A DNA stretch of 64,000 bases, from assembly GCA_951217055.1 (NCBI GenBank), contig OX578282.1, positions 46,868,329 to 46,932,328 of the forward strand, written 5' to 3'. The first letter of the stretch is position 1, and the number at the start of each line of letters is the position of its first letter. Origin of the DNA: Gerris lacustris. Its lineage: Eukaryota > Arthropoda > Insecta > Hemiptera > Gerridae. Shown piece after piece: positions 10,937 to 23,493 of the stretch. Both the position numbers and the translations under genes were made by a program. A model generated the notes under the pieces. The model ran no database searches. It had not been told where the DNA came from and saw only the letters and a list, made by a program, of their open reading frames with translations.

Positions 10937-13536
10937 TATATTAAACAAATAGTTAAAATATATCTAGTCTTTTTTATTGAGAATAAACCAAAAATGTAAA
11001 ATATTTTAAGTAGGTGATGTTGGCAATGCCCAACAGCAAATAGAAATTAGTCTTTAATTAACTTATACCACTGAAGTAATGCATTAATAAATATTATTCG
11101 TGGTGTTTGTGTTTCCCCTTTCTGCCCAAATAACTACATATCTACTATTAATAATATTTTTAATCTTTGAGTTTCGTTAATTATTAGTTAGTTCTAGAAA
11201 ATTTCGGGCGTTCCAATTAATATTAATTAAACAAACGTAAGCTCATTCCACTGTTACAAGATGTTGAACAAGAAAAATCCCATATTAGTACAGAATAATA
11301 CTTGGGAAAGTCATTTTAAGGGATATTTTGAAACAAATGAGTGAAGAGTGTCTAATAGGTTCTTTAAGGCGAAGGGATTGTTTTTACAGTGTTAAATAAT
11401 GCGAAAATGTAATGGTCTAATTAGTTATGCTACAGCTAACCTTCACTTCAGAAATGTTTGATGATGATTTGCTTATTTTTAACACGACATTATAAAATCA
11501 TTATTATAACAAACATGAAATCTTAACAAATGGTAATAATAGAAAATAGAATCGTTTCATATTGTTTAATATAATGCGGTTTATAAATTATTAAAAAAAT
11601 GACACAAAAGAGGTAAAAATTAATAAATTCAGCCATTACCATTTAAGTATATAGAAAAAATATATATAAAATCATTCGGGAAGTAATAAAAAACTCTTTT
11701 AGGACTAACTTGAAATAAAATTATCGCTCAAGTGCATAAAACAATAACAGACTATAAACCGATATTTATGAAGAATGCATAAAAAAATAAACAAAAATAT
11801 TTAAGAATAAAAATACCATAAAAGTTAAAAAAAAACCTTGTTTCCTAGATGATATAAAGTTACTGTAAACAGATTAGACAAAACTTAGAGTAAAATGTTA
11901 CAAAACGTTTAAGGCATTGATATGGTATTTAAGCACTTAAACACATAAAACAGGCGTGGCATGAGTTTAAAATAAAAATAAATTAGGTTGAAACATAATT
12001 AATTGGGTTAAAAAAAAAAAAAAACAAGATTTAGCTGAATTATTAATTTTACCGAGACATTTCATTATACTGAATTACAACACAAACGAAACTGGGCGGT
12101 TAAAAGGAAAATATTAATTAAGGTAAATTTATCTAGAATAAATACGGAATTTAAGAGTTAGAAAAAAAAACCAATTTAACAGTTAGCAGTTTTAGGGTGT
12201 AATTGGTTACATGTCTAATGAATAATTAGTTGGGTTGAAATGAGGACACAAAACAATATAGGAAGCTTAGAAGTAAGATATAAAGAATTTGTGAGTTGGT
12301 ATGATTAATAGGTCTTAAACAGAATAACTAAGTAGATAAACGAATTAGGGCATATGAAAATAAATTGATTGAAATCAATAAGGTATTTCTATTTGAAAGA
12401 GAAACAATAGCTGATAACAGATATTAAATTTTACCTATTTGGTATTACTACACGCCGAACTTTGCTTTTATAAAATAATATGTATTACGCAAGCAAGGAA
12501 GCGGAGAGAGAATCAACAAAGTAGCAATGTAATACAAATTACCTGCTTACCTAATCTCTGTAATTACCACTGTATTTATATTCACTAATACAACAATTAA
12601 AGAATTAATTGTAGAACGAATTTAATCGGTTACGTGTAAAGATTTAATTGGTATACGTATATTTAGAAGTATTTGATGTCATAAAGATGCAAGTTTACAA
12701 CAACAAATAAATAAATAAATAAAAATAAAGAGGTACCTGATAGGGTATATCCATACTACGTTGTTTTAATCGCACCAAATATTAGCAGTAATCCTTTTGT
12801 TTGTAGGTATATCAATTTTAGAAAGCAAAATTATTAATCCAGGCAAAAGGACACAACACTGACTCCAAAATAACTTATTTCATAATAAAATTTAAAATAT
12901 CACACTCAATTAAAACCAACAAAAAGGCAATTTAAAAAAAAAAAGATCACGTAATCTCTAAATTAGATTTTTTGTTTGATCACAGAAACTTCATAAAACT
13001 TAAAGATTTCTTCTTTTAAATAGAAATATTTAAATAGCACTAATATTTATTTTCATTTTACGTGAAAATTAAGAAAATAAAAAGATAAAATTATCACAGA
13101 ATGGAAGAAAAACAAAATAAAAACACTTAATTGTATTTCTTTGAAGTAACAAATTACGTCTATTTGTTAATGCGGTTAAAATTATTATTCTTAGTACAGT
13201 TTATTAAAAAAAAAAAATAAAAAAAAAAATACTAAAAATATTGTTTTTTAAATTATCACTGAAAAAATCTTTTTATCAAAGTACTAAATAAAAAATCAAA
13301 ATAACAATGTATTGAAGTTTATAAGTTTATTTGACAAATTCACATTAAAGTCGCCATGATTAAATGATATTTAGTATTTTTACGATTGAATAATAATCCA
13401 GTTTGTAATATTTTTTAATAGCAGTGATGATTTAATATTCTTCGAGTAAATATTATGTTTCAACATAGTTCCTGTTATTTTTGATTCCGAACAACACTGG
13501 TTTAAAAAAAAAATACGACAAAAAAAAGTTGAGGTT
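10937..13536. other. unannotated very AT-rich DNA
   Basis: Long A/T tracts and homopolymers with no coding frame, repeat end or structure that I can support. Confidence 0.5.
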
Positions 13537-14169
13537 ATGTTTCTAGTTAACGTTGAAATCACTTCAAGAAAAAAAAAACACTTTTTATTATTGAATAAAC
13601 TTTATAAATTAGTATTTTGCACTGTATATTTTGTCGAATTAAACATGATAAACAAATTTGGCTATAATTTACATTTCGGGTGTTTTTCTCTTTCTTTCCA
13701 CGAATTTTATCAGAATTTCCGGAACGATCCAAAAATCACTTTTAATATAACCGATGTAATTTTATTGTCACGTTCAAATGAAAATACGATGTTTGCTAGT
13801 TTTGGTGGGGATGAAAGAGCGCAGGCGCGTTTCAAAAATTTACACTCGTTGAAAAAAGAAAAAAAAAAGTGGTGGAGAAGATATAGTTAGAGCGATGATG
13901 ATGAAGACGCGAACAGAGGACCCAGGCTCCGTTGCTTTCACACGCCCGTCCCGGACACGACTGAAGGCGAAGGCAGAGAAGCGTGTTACGTTGGCCAACC
14001 TGATACTGAAGCCTCCCCTACCCCTGGCAACACGGAGCCAGAGTCGACTTCTAACACTGGAAAACCTTATACTTCAGAACCTAGAGAAGATAGCAAAGAG
14101 AACCCGCTACCTGGCCCAATTCGTAACGCCTTCACACGCTTACCATACCTCTATATTTCTCCTTCATAA
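13537..14169 (+). pseudogene. coding-like region in one frame, broken by a single TAG
   Basis: One frame runs open from an ATG at 13537 to TAG at 13888-13890. The same frame then stays open for 92 more codons from 13891 to a TAA at 14167-14169. The second part is about half G+C against an AT-rich background. It reads as a hydrophilic, acidic, Pro/Thr/Ser/Glu-rich segment: SDDDEDANRGP, then DTTEGEGREACYVGQPDTEA and PTPGNTEPESTSNTGKPYTS. The bases just before the TAG encode basic residues (KKEKKKWWRRYS). The part from about 13800 onward has the look of real coding sequence. It could be a terminal exon starting after the AG at 13889-13890, though the tract upstream is purine-rich and a poor acceptor. 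It could also be a decayed gene or transposon ORF with one nonsense change. The AT-rich 5' part may be chance. The protein family is not recognised. Confidence 0.4.
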
Positions 14170-14739
14170 AATATATTACACATGATCCTAATAAAAATTT
14201 ACCTTATTTTGTACGAGCAACTTTTTCCAACAACTTATACATATTCTTTGAAATTAAAAAATATTACATTTAAAAAAAAGAAACACTTCGCTCTAAAATG
14301 GAAAAAATAACACTCACAGTATAAAAGCACTTTTCACTATTGATAAAAGCCTGGTCCGCTATAAAAAAAATGACAAAACTGTTGTAAGTGCCCCAAAATA
14401 AAATAATTATGATTTTTACTACGTGCTTAATATTTTTATTTTTGTTTAAAATAATATTTTTATAATTATTCTATTTCTTAGTCTTCTTTCTTATATTAAA
14501 TCAATTAAATCTTATAATCTATTCTAACTTCACACTTAAATTTCTCTGGCCCTCGTTGATTAAAATTGTTTCGAATTTTATCTCCAAATTTCCCGGGAAA
14601 TTTGTTGAATTATCATTTAATACAAATGATGTTGTAAAACAAATGACTGATTGTTGTATTGTCATCGAAAATACAATATCTAGGCAAGTTTTAGCTTTTT
14701 AATATAGATTTCTTTTTACATAATATAGTTATCATATTA

Positions 14740-14820
14740 ATAGGTTATTAACATTATATATACATTGTTTGTCCCTGACAAACAATGTATAAGCTAATAA
14801 TAACCTTGTAATAACCTACC
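14740..14820. repeat. short foldback
   Basis: A 14-bp perfect inverted pair (tatacattgtttgt and acaaacaatgtata, separated by ccctg) lies inside an outer imperfect pair (taggttatta and taataaccta). The result is an ~80-bp hairpin. Confidence 0.6.
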
Positions 14821-15833
14821 CTAAAGTAAAAAAAAGATTAAAAAAGCATATTATAATACCAACTTAAGTTTGTAACTAAATGTATATAATATATAATTGA
14901 AGGATAAAACAACACTGTATCCAAAAAAGTAATTTTGTTGAAGAAGATATCTTTTTTAATTATAAATTTAGAAAATGAAAGGTTATACAGATATCCTACT
15001 ATTTGATGTATTTTTGCACTTTATTTTCGATTTTGATGGAGTTAAATGTTTTTGAGGTCCTTTGATTGAAATAAAGTTGATTTTTTTATTTATTTCTGTC
15101 TGTAAAAATATAGCTTCCGAAATATTGAAAATAAAAGTGATAATTGGAAAATCAAAAACAAAAAATAAACAACTACCTGGAGGAAACTTTTTAAATACAT
15201 TTAAAAACTACTAAATTAAATGAGATATATGGGATTTAAATACAGTACATATTAATATTTACATAAAAAAGTTTTGATCGAGTTGTCGATCAGAATTTTT
15301 AATTGTATTTTAACGGAGTTTTGCATTAGGTTATAGAGAGATAAAACTAAGTCAGGTTATCAATAAAAGAAGAGTCTTCAGAGGGGGAGGTGTAATTTAA
15401 ACTGTTGGCTACACTGGATTCAATATTCAATGCCCAAAAACATATCTTTGATTTAATATTTTTCCATTTTTAATATTTAATATTTTTGTAGTGGAGAAAA
15501 ATTCAACACCGTATTACCACTAATTTGACTTATATGAAAGGTGCTTCGCGCATGCGAGGATTATTTGCCTCTGCCTTCTTGATTTAGAATCCTACTCCCG
15601 TTATTATCGGCAAATGAAATTGCTATTAATGTTATATTTTATATTTGTTGTATGGCTATGTTTTCCTTCTACCTTCTTCAATTTTTTTTTTCGTTTGTTA
15701 TTTTGCTACAACTATACAAATTAATTATGACATAAGCAGCTGGTTCGCACGAGGTAAATACTGCACAGTTACATCACAGATTAGGAGATTCCACCCAGTG
15801 GTGGTACTCCAATAATTTGAATTACAATAATAT
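14821..15833. other. mostly unannotated; the last part is probably retroelement 3' sequence
   Basis: Nothing is recognised up to about 15700. The GC-richer stretch just left of 15834 is probably the 3' untranslated part of the minus-strand retroelement described next. Confidence 0.4.
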
Positions 15834-16195
15834 TAGTCTCTTAGATGGTCACGGGGCCATTTTCTCTTTAGACGACGCTTCGGATTGCCAGGAATATAAA
15901 GAGAGGGTAGGTTTTAGACAAGATGATTAGGATGGACGAGCTTGGTGTGGAAGGACTTGTAACGAGATGAGGCTAGGATATGGACATAGGGAACATTTAG
16001 ATCGTTATGTACTCGTATTATACGGTTGGCCACGTAGGAGGGAGCATTACATATTTTTCGTAGGATCAAGGATTGCAGGGATTGGATCTTATAAGAATTT
16101 GATGGTTTGATCGATCCCCACAGTTCGAGTCCGTATGTCCAAATAGGTTTTATAATAAGATTATAGATAGTCAGTTTGTTATAGTTAGTGATAAA
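15834..16195 (-). pseudogene. Jockey-type non-LTR retrotransposon, 3' end of reverse transcriptase ORF
   Basis: The minus-strand translation gives KPIWTYGLELWGS, then a tract ending CNAPSYVANRIIRVHNDLNVP, and after one in-frame TAA (15914-15916) the typical basic C-terminus IPGNPKRRLKRKWPRDHLRD. Jockey-clade insect LINEs carry the motif (I/L)KP(I/A)WTYG(I/L)(E/Q)LWG at the C-terminal end of the RT region, followed by a NAP(W/S)YV segment and a basic tail. The copy is truncated at its 5' side, with stops just upstream, so it is a dead 5'-truncated insertion. Confidence 0.85.
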
Positions 16196-17485
16196 TTACC
16201 TTCTCCATGTAGAAATCTATTACCGTTATTATCAGTAACTATAATTGCTTTTAAATACTATAATTATAAAAATTATTATCATATTATATCTTAACTATTG
16301 TATAAAGAGGTAAGTGTGATTGTGTATTTGTCTGTAGACGTTTATTTCCAAACCTAACAGGACTGATTGAACTTTCACCAAGTATCCTTTGGTTGGTTAT
16401 GATGATCGTAAGCTGTGTACCATCGAGTATTATTTATACAATGTCCTGAGAAGTGACGATAAATGTATAGAAAAGAGGTGGTTATCACACTAAGTGACGC
16501 TTTTTCCAGTACTGGTTGAAAAGATGCACAACAAATATTCTTTTGCTAAAAATTCAACCAAAGAACAGAGATAATAAATAATTATAATAAAACATTTGGC
16601 TAAAATAGACACTACTTAGATTCTCATTACTTGAACCTGAGTAGCGTTGAGTATCCAACGAGTGAGGAAATTAATAAAACAAGATCAACTGATGCATTTC
16701 ACGCTCTTCCAACAATAAAATGCAATCAATATTAAATTTTGAAATTTCTTTTTATGGCCGTATTGTGGAGTAAAGATTAAATGCCTCAGAAAATAGAGAC
16801 TGCCGCTATTCCAATTAATCCATCCAACCTTAATGCATTTAGTTTATTACAATGCTTCCTAAAACATCGTGCGTCATTTAGTTCGTAGTGAAATTAAGCT
16901 CAACTTTAGTACATATTACTTTTTGACTTAAGGAAGATTCAGTTTAAATAGAATTGGGCATTGGGCCAGTGTAATTTCCGCATTCAAAATGTTTAATTTC
17001 CGGTCAACAAATTTTGTAGTTTTAATGTGATTTTGTTTATTTTAGTACTTTATTGTAAATAGTCTCTAAATGATTGATACCAACCGGTTTGACCACTCAA
17101 GTTATTAGTGACGAAAAAAGTGATAATACACGACGAGAACGGGAGAAGGTGAAGAGTTTTAGAGAGTTTGTGTTGTTAAGGAATTTGAGAAAGGAATTTC
17201 TGGCAGTAGATATAAGGTTAGTATAGAATCCATGTTACGGATTATCGCGGTTAAGATACCTTACGTGGTAGGTAATAGCACCTTAATAAATATACACATG
17301 TTAGCCCACTACTATAAATAATTTACTCTATACTAGAATTCATTACAATTATAATTGTAGACAATAAAGTAAGTAAAATAATAAAAGAAGAAAAGTAAAA
17401 TGGTGATTAATTTGGAACGGCTCATTTGCAATTTGTAACAATTAAATTTTGTGAACATAATGAACAAATAATTATGGGTTAGTAT

Positions 17486-17488
<3 letters not shown>
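16196..17488. other. no supported feature
   Basis: A segment near 16330-16480 looks like a dispersed repeat (aaacctaacaggactgattg type) but has no second copy here. The rest is AT-rich without recognisable structure. Confidence 0.4.

Positions 17489-17542
<54 letters not shown>
17489..17542. repeat. (AT)n microsatellite
   Basis: About 27 AT dinucleotides. Open frames crossing it are artefacts of the repeat. Confidence 0.95.
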
Positions 17543-17544
<2 letters not shown>

Positions 17545-18380
17545 ACATCAATATCCGAATTCTTGACCTGAATCCTGAATCCCAAAACGAAAGAATGATT
17601 CCTTATAGTAAATAGTTTAGATTCCTGCATTTTTATACTTGATACAATATAGTCTTTGCCAGGGAATATATTATGAACATATAATCTCATAAACTCATGA
17701 CTAAGTCTACTTTTCCCATTATACAACATATTTACAAGGGAACATAGATAAAAGGATATGCAAATATATAACACGAAGAAAAAAACATTGAATAAAGAAT
17801 GCTTTTTATGCTAAAGTTTATATCTACGGTCTACAAATATCCCTGCATTAATAAAATGATCTAAATTAAACTCATTTAAACATGCACTCTTTGCCGAGGA
17901 CGCATGCTTTTAATTTCAACATAAATGTTCCTACCTGACTATCACAATTACTGGAGGAAGCTTTGAGAAGCTTTATAACAGAGTACGATCTCTAAGTCTG
18001 TATATAGAATAGCTTTAAAAGCCTCGGAGCCAGTTTTACAACGAACCAGTGAAAGTGCGGAACCAGTTTTAAAGAAAGCTTTTTCTCTACTGTAAAGAAT
18101 GTACCGTTAAAATGTCTCAGAGACCATTTTATAAATACATTCCAAACTTTCAAAGCTAATATTAGTTTTATGATAATTTAAAATGTTGATTTTATGATTG
18201 CTGTAATTCAGAAACAAGACTTCAATGACATTAGTAGGGCGGTATAAGAAAAGTTAAAATATTAAAGAACATTTTTAAATAGACTATAAAATTTTGTTCC
18301 ATCAATCTAATGAGACTTGCTTTTAAAGTTTTATTTACGAAAGGTAGCTTTAAACGAAAAGATCGATCAAAACAATATTT
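17543..18380. other. unannotated AT-rich DNA
   Basis: Nothing supportable is seen. Confidence 0.45.
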
Positions 18381-18555
18381 TGCGTCCGAGCTTACCGAAG
18401 GTAACGGAAGTTATGAGATCATTCGGAAAAACGAAAATATTTGATGTATCCGCATTTAAAAATTCCAAGATACAAATCCGTTTCAGACATCAGAGAACAT
18501 TTTTGTTCCGTGTCTGTCTGTCGGTCTGTCCGTTTCAATTATAGTAGTTCCAGTA
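18381..18555 (+). repeat. dispersed repeat family A, copy 3 (truncated)
   Basis: It has the terminal hairpin segment cgagcttaccgaaggtaacg, the gatcattcggaaaaacgaa tract, a ccaagatacaaatccgtttc segment and the gtctgtctgtcggtctgtcc run. It stops shortly before the hAT-like insertion at 18591. Confidence 0.75.
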
Positions 18556-18629
18556 ACTTGTATATTTGTCATGACTGGTTAGAAGAAGACCAGGGGCGGG
18601 CAAGGGGGGCGACCGCCCAGAGCCCCGCG

Positions 18630-18915
18630 CCTTGGAGGGCCCCGCGCCATAGAAAATTAAAATAAAATACTTATACTTTACAGGCAAATTTATAGTTCAT
18701 AGTGAAGATTGTCCGTGGGACCCCGTGCCATGTACAAAACTATAAAATATTAGAATTATAAAATTCAGTCGAATTTAGTTTACATAGTAAAGCCTAATAC
18801 CTAACTACCTTTTCGCGGGGCCCCTCGCTATAAAAAAGTCAAATAAATAAGTTATAAAATATAGATTTTTTTTTATGTTCAAGATAGCCCGCGGGGCCCC
18901 GCTCCATATAAAATT
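18630..18915. repeat. GC-rich block repeated about four times inside the hAT-like element
   Basis: Blocks resembling gcggggccccgcgccataaa recur near 18636, 18718, 18811 and 18890, each followed by an AT-rich spacer with aaaattataaaat-like sequence. Spacing is about 75-95 bp. These may be subterminal transposase-binding-type repeats; that role is inference. Confidence 0.6.
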
Positions 18916-19635
18916 AAGTTAGTTAACGTCCTAGTGTTTTCTCATCCTTCCCCTTTTCAAAATGATGTCGATTTTGTTATTTATTCTGTGGGGTGAATCT
19001 TCATTATGTGCCCCACCTATATCTAAACGTCCAATTTAATTCGAAACTGTTCTTTCAAACTGTTCCTTTTTACATTACAAAAACGATTTCGGTTGTAGCA
19101 TCTCGATATATTTAATTTTTTTAAATTTTAGGGAAAAGTATGGAAGGTTATGGTAAGTTTAGGTTGAGTTTAGTACTTTTTGATCTGACCTAACAATAAC
19201 CTTCTATCATTACCCTATAGAACGTGACATTTCGTGTATTTTTTTTAAAACAAATAAATAAAACACTGAATTTATCGAGATAGTACATAACCTTAATCGT
19301 TTGACAATGTACAGAGATATGAAAAAAAGACAAATCCTGAAAAAAGGAATAGTAAAAAAAAAACTAAGTATATCGGACAGTACGCAATAATTAGGCCAAT
19401 TTAGTGCAGTTTTACCAATTGATCAAAGGTTAAAGAGAGACTTCACCTCAGAGATGCATAAAAACACTGTTTTGAGAGGTCATGGGGGGGGGGGGGGGGG
19501 TCGGATGGCGCAAGTTGCGTTATTGAAACGCGAGCAATTACGAACTGATCAATTTTTTTTTGTAAATTTTGAGTGAAGTACCATTTTAAAGGTAATGAAG
19601 AGTAGAGCAAAATTATTTATCGCGTCCCAAAAATA

Positions 19636-20488
19636 GTCCGCCAATTAGTTTGTCACATAGCTTCCTCGCGTCCTATTTTGTATAGAGTAATGATTTTTTA
19701 CTTTTACAATTTGTTGTATAATTTATTCAATTTCCCACCCATTATTTAAACCTGTCTTTTTTTTATTCCGGGGGGCTTTTACACCCGAAGACGCAGGCCA
19801 CTTAGGTGGGCCCATTAAACAAACCCGGGTTAGGGACCGAAATCTTCACACTCGTGTGAAGATATGGTCGTTAACCATGACTCCCCTCCTGGTTGTAATA
19901 CAACCAGGAGTGTCATCATCATGGTTTCCAGTCCGAAAACTGGTGGGGCCACTCTTTCGAGGAGCTTCCCCTTTGTTTAAACACTGCTAGATGGACATTG
20001 AGCGGACTATTTGACCCATTATTTAAACCTGTCAAAATAGTTTTTATTTTTCACATGAATTAAACTATCAATAGCTAAATTTAAAGAGTGTAGACGGTTG
20101 AAATTAATCTGGGGCTCTCTCCAGGCTACTTTTGACAAACCAACAAAATTTCATAAAAATCAGTTGAGTACTTTTGAAGATATAGGTGTAAATGTATGTT
20201 TGTGCGCCTATCGAAGATATACAAATGGGAGCTGAAGGTTGAAAGTTATATGGGACCAACATTGGGCTAATGATGATCTACCATCCAATTTGTAATCGGA
20301 CGATCAGTTTTTAAGATATGTTGATTTGCAAAAATTGAGCGATAGACCGACAGACACGGAATCAAAAATGTTGTTGATGTCTGAAACGGATTTCTGTCTT
20401 GGAATTTTTGAAATCGGAGACCTAAAAATTTGTCGTTCTTCAGAACGATCACATAGCTTCCGTTACCTTCGGTAAGCTCGGAAAGGGT
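19636..20488 (-). repeat. dispersed repeat family A, copy 4, split by an insertion
   Basis: This minus-strand copy runs from a gccaattagtttgtcacatagcttcctcgc-type end (19636) to the cacatagcttccgttacc hairpin end (about 20485). It is interrupted at 19757-20013 by a retro-insertion whose 20-bp duplication is family A sequence. It sits inside the hAT-like element. Confidence 0.8.
19737..20033 (-). mobile_element. short retro-insertion with perfect 20-bp target duplication
   Basis: The 20-bp direct repeat acccattatttaaacctgtc occurs at 19737-19756 and 20014-20033. Between them lie 257 bp that begin, on the plus strand, with a T run. On the minus strand the insert therefore ends ccccggaataaaaaaaa, a poly(A)-tailed 3' end with an AATAAA-like signal. 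It contains two short hairpins (cctggttgtattacaaccagg and cttcacacgagtgtgaag). The length, A tail and long duplication fit a SINE or a 5'-truncated LINE placed by target-primed reverse transcription. The family is not identified. Confidence 0.85.
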
Positions 20489-21164
20489 CAATATGAACCC
20501 TTTGAAGAGTGGAATCATTTTTCATTTTTTTTTCATTAAACTACGCCTTAAGTTATACAACTTTAACCTGTAAGATTTTTCTGAATTTTCCCAAGTTTAA
20601 AAGTTATAACCGTTTGATCCTTGAAATGGGACACTCCCTTTAAAAACTATTTTGAAGTATTGTTTCAATTTTAAAATTGAAAGGGGGGCCCTGGACCCCC
20701 CGGAAGAGTATGATTCTAAGTGAATCACCTAAAGGTGAAGGTTGATATATGTTGTGGAGGGGGTAGTTGGTTTATTTGGGGGGGAGTGCGTCATCAGACT
20801 TGAAGGGGATGGACACCCCTGCTCTCTCAGAACGATTTTAGGGGTGTTTTTTTTCTTTCTGCCACAATGACACCCCCAAGGCTTGTGGTAACCGGGGCGG
20901 CCCGCCCCCGCCTTGGTACGCCGGACCCCCCTTAAAATGTGTCTTTGAAAATTAAACTAAAAACTCGGCACTAAAATGGAAAGTTATAAGCTGAGAATAT
21001 GAATTCTGGGAAAAAAATAAAAAAGTTAAGTTAAAATAGTATAGTTAAGTATAACAGAGCTTAATTATTACAATAAAAATGTTTCTTTTCGATTTCGTTT
21101 GCAAAGAAAATGATGATTAGTTACCCAGGGCCCCGCAAGATCTAGATCCGCCACTGAAGAAGAC

Positions 21165-22673
21165 TATAGAAACTAAATAGGGTCAAATCGTCGAGTAAAT
21201 TGTATTCATTGTAAAAATTGTATTTACAACAATATGACTCTCATTAATTCTCCTGAGCCGGTTACTCGATTCAACAACGGTCAAGAACCCTGTATTCTAA
21301 CGTATAATAATTCCTTTGGACATATTATTTACGTTGTTAATTGTATTTCTCTTCCTCTGCATGTAATTTTGTTCGTATATTTTAACAAATGTACTTCTTT
21401 TCAAACACGCTGAAGAGTGCTTCGTTTTCATTGTGTCGTATTGTGTCTCTCTTCTATTATTACTTTCTAAGTCAAGTGCTTCCACTGGGATTTGTTGAGG
21501 GGGAAAAACCGAAGCTTTGCGAGCTTGATCTGAAACTCCGTAACTTTGAACTAAGTCTGATCACGCAAACCCTATAAGAAGGTGAAATCACTTGGGAGCC
21601 GAGCTAAATACTCCGTAACATGAGGAATATTTACAAATATAATAGTTTTGATAAGTTCATGAAAGCAAACTCTTTAGATTAAAACTTTATTTTTAAAAAA
21701 AGGTCCAACTTTTGCACTCCTATACTCATGATTTTGAATTTATTTAACTTTTTAATTTTTTTCGATATACCTATAAACCTATGGTAATGCTTTACTAAAA
21801 AGTTATTGCTCAATCACATTGAAATTAATTGGTCTACGTCATTATTTCGTAATAGTTTTTCAATCGCAGGCAGTAAAATATGGGTTTTAATTTTATATGG
21901 ATTACTTTTTTTTTACTATATTTTGGGGATAACTTTTTTCATCAATTCAATTTAAATTATCATTTAATGCAAATGTAAAATAATAATGACGTATAATAAT
22001 TAAGTTTATTATTATAATTTTCAAAAATGGTTACAATATATTTGCCAATACACAGGTACGTAAGTTATTTTATAAGGTATTTAATGATAATTTGAAGTCA
22101 AGGATCATATGGTTTAAGGTCTGATAAACATATTTTATTATATTAATAATCTAAATAGTTTTCTATTTTACTTATTTGGTATTTGCATACAACGTTTATC
22201 TCAAATGTTGGTAATTCTTTTTTAAAATGTTCTCTTTAATCTTCTTAAATAAATGTTCTTTTTAAATGTTCTGATTAATTCTGATCAATCTAAATATTGA
22301 AATAGCTAAAATATAATATAAATAATTATAAAATTCAACCTGATTAGTCGTGCCTAACATGTTATCTCAAAAAGAGAGCCAACTTAATTGATTAAATCAA
22401 GAGCAAACAGAAGGACCCTCTTTTTAAAGGACGCTTTTTTAAATTGCTTAAGAGAGTAAAACTGAACTGAAATACACCAAAGAAAGTTTGCTTTATTATT
22501 ATATCGAGTATAAACCAATTCGCAAAACAGACCCTCCAACTCCTTTCAAACTCAGTCAACCTTCTTCTGTCCGATAAGAAGTGATTGTTTTCATTTTATA
22601 CTTCTTTATTTGTCCACCGCACAACTAAATGAAACAGCCCTACTTTTTAACAAACTAAATATGGTCCTGTATT
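21165..22673. other. no supported feature
   Basis: AT-rich sequence with only short chance frames. Nothing is recognised. Confidence 0.45.
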
Positions 22674-22770
22674 AATTTCAACCGTCTGCTCACATTTAAT
22701 ATTGCTAAAAATAAGTGTGGTCCTACTGGAAATCTAAACAGATCCAAATCTCATTTGATGATAATTGGCA
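22674..22770 (-). repeat. fragment of the tRNA-headed family A relative
   Basis: It contains attaatttcaaccgtctgc (family A body), then aaaataagtgtggtcctact and aaacagatccaaatctca. These match 2050-2130, including the decayed B-box region. Confidence 0.55.
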
Positions 22771-23023
22771 AAATATTTTTTTTCCTTTTGCCTACCTATT
22801 AATAATTATATATGTCATATTAAGTTATAAATAATATTTTTTAATAATTAAGACATATTCTTTATAATAGTCTTATTTCCGCATTTCCACGAATTTTATG
22901 AACTAAGCTCTTCTGGAAGCTGACCAAAGCGTATTTTATGGCCTATTACTATAACCAAAATTAAACTACAACCAAACTATTTAAACAACAATAATTAAAA
23001 TAAACCCGAGACGGCTCAGACAA
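22771..23023. other. no supported feature
   Basis: AT-rich; nothing seen. Confidence 0.4.
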
Positions 23024-23493
23024 ACTTTCTCATATACGACATTCATATTATGTAATTACTTAGCCCAGTGTTTTCCGTGTTTTCGTAGGTACATTTAATT
23101 ATAATTAAATATTTTATCGAAATTTATCATAAAAATAACTTCTCGGCGGGGAATCGAACCCGGCTTCTCTCCATCCGCGTTTAAAGTTATTTTCTCATAA
23201 AAACGGCTTATGTCGTTAGATTATTATTTAAATGGACTAAATTTTAGACTTTTTGAATCAAAATCGCCGCGGAACCGTTTTCGAGAAATAATTTTTTTTT
23301 CACATTTTCCGAGTTTTTGGGGAGTAGCGCCCCCAAATTTGGAGCTAACATTCATTTCTCGATTTCACCTCGAGGTATGATTTTTTTAACATGTATACCA
23401 AATTTCGTCAATATCGGCCCAGTATAAAATTTAGGCTCCAGGCGTCTACACAGACATTACTTTTTTAAAATCTACTTTTTTATATGAGAAAGT
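23024..23493 (-). repeat. repeat family B (tRNA-like arm within inverted ends)
   Basis: The short inverted ends actttctcatat (23024) and atatgagaaagt (to 23493) bound a 470-bp unit. On the minus strand it includes gccgggttcgattccccgcc (about 23145-23170), a B-box/T-arm-like segment. Further on there is a conserved ggggcgctactccccaaaaa-type tract and the phrase ttggtatacatgttaaaaaa. Other copies are at 50270-50575 and 54244-55147. It could be a tRNA-derived SINE or a MITE carrying a tRNA piece. Confidence 0.7.

Larger units (their letters stand above)
18583..21164. mobile_element. hAT-like element with perfect 8-bp target duplication
   Basis: The direct repeats aagaagac at 18583-18590 and 21157-21164 flank an element that starts caggggcgggc and ends gatccgccactg (18591-21156, 2566 bp). 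The complement of the right end, cagtggcgg, matches the left end with one change. CAG-ended TIRs and an 8-bp duplication are hAT hallmarks. No transposase frame is visible, so it is non-autonomous. The interior holds GC-rich tandem units, a nested family A copy and a later retro-insertion, plus GC-rich tracts (about 20680-20930) near the right end. Confidence 0.85.

Noticed and set aside
17333..17774. Two overlapping minus-strand frames
   Set aside because: Both depend on the (AT)n microsatellite.
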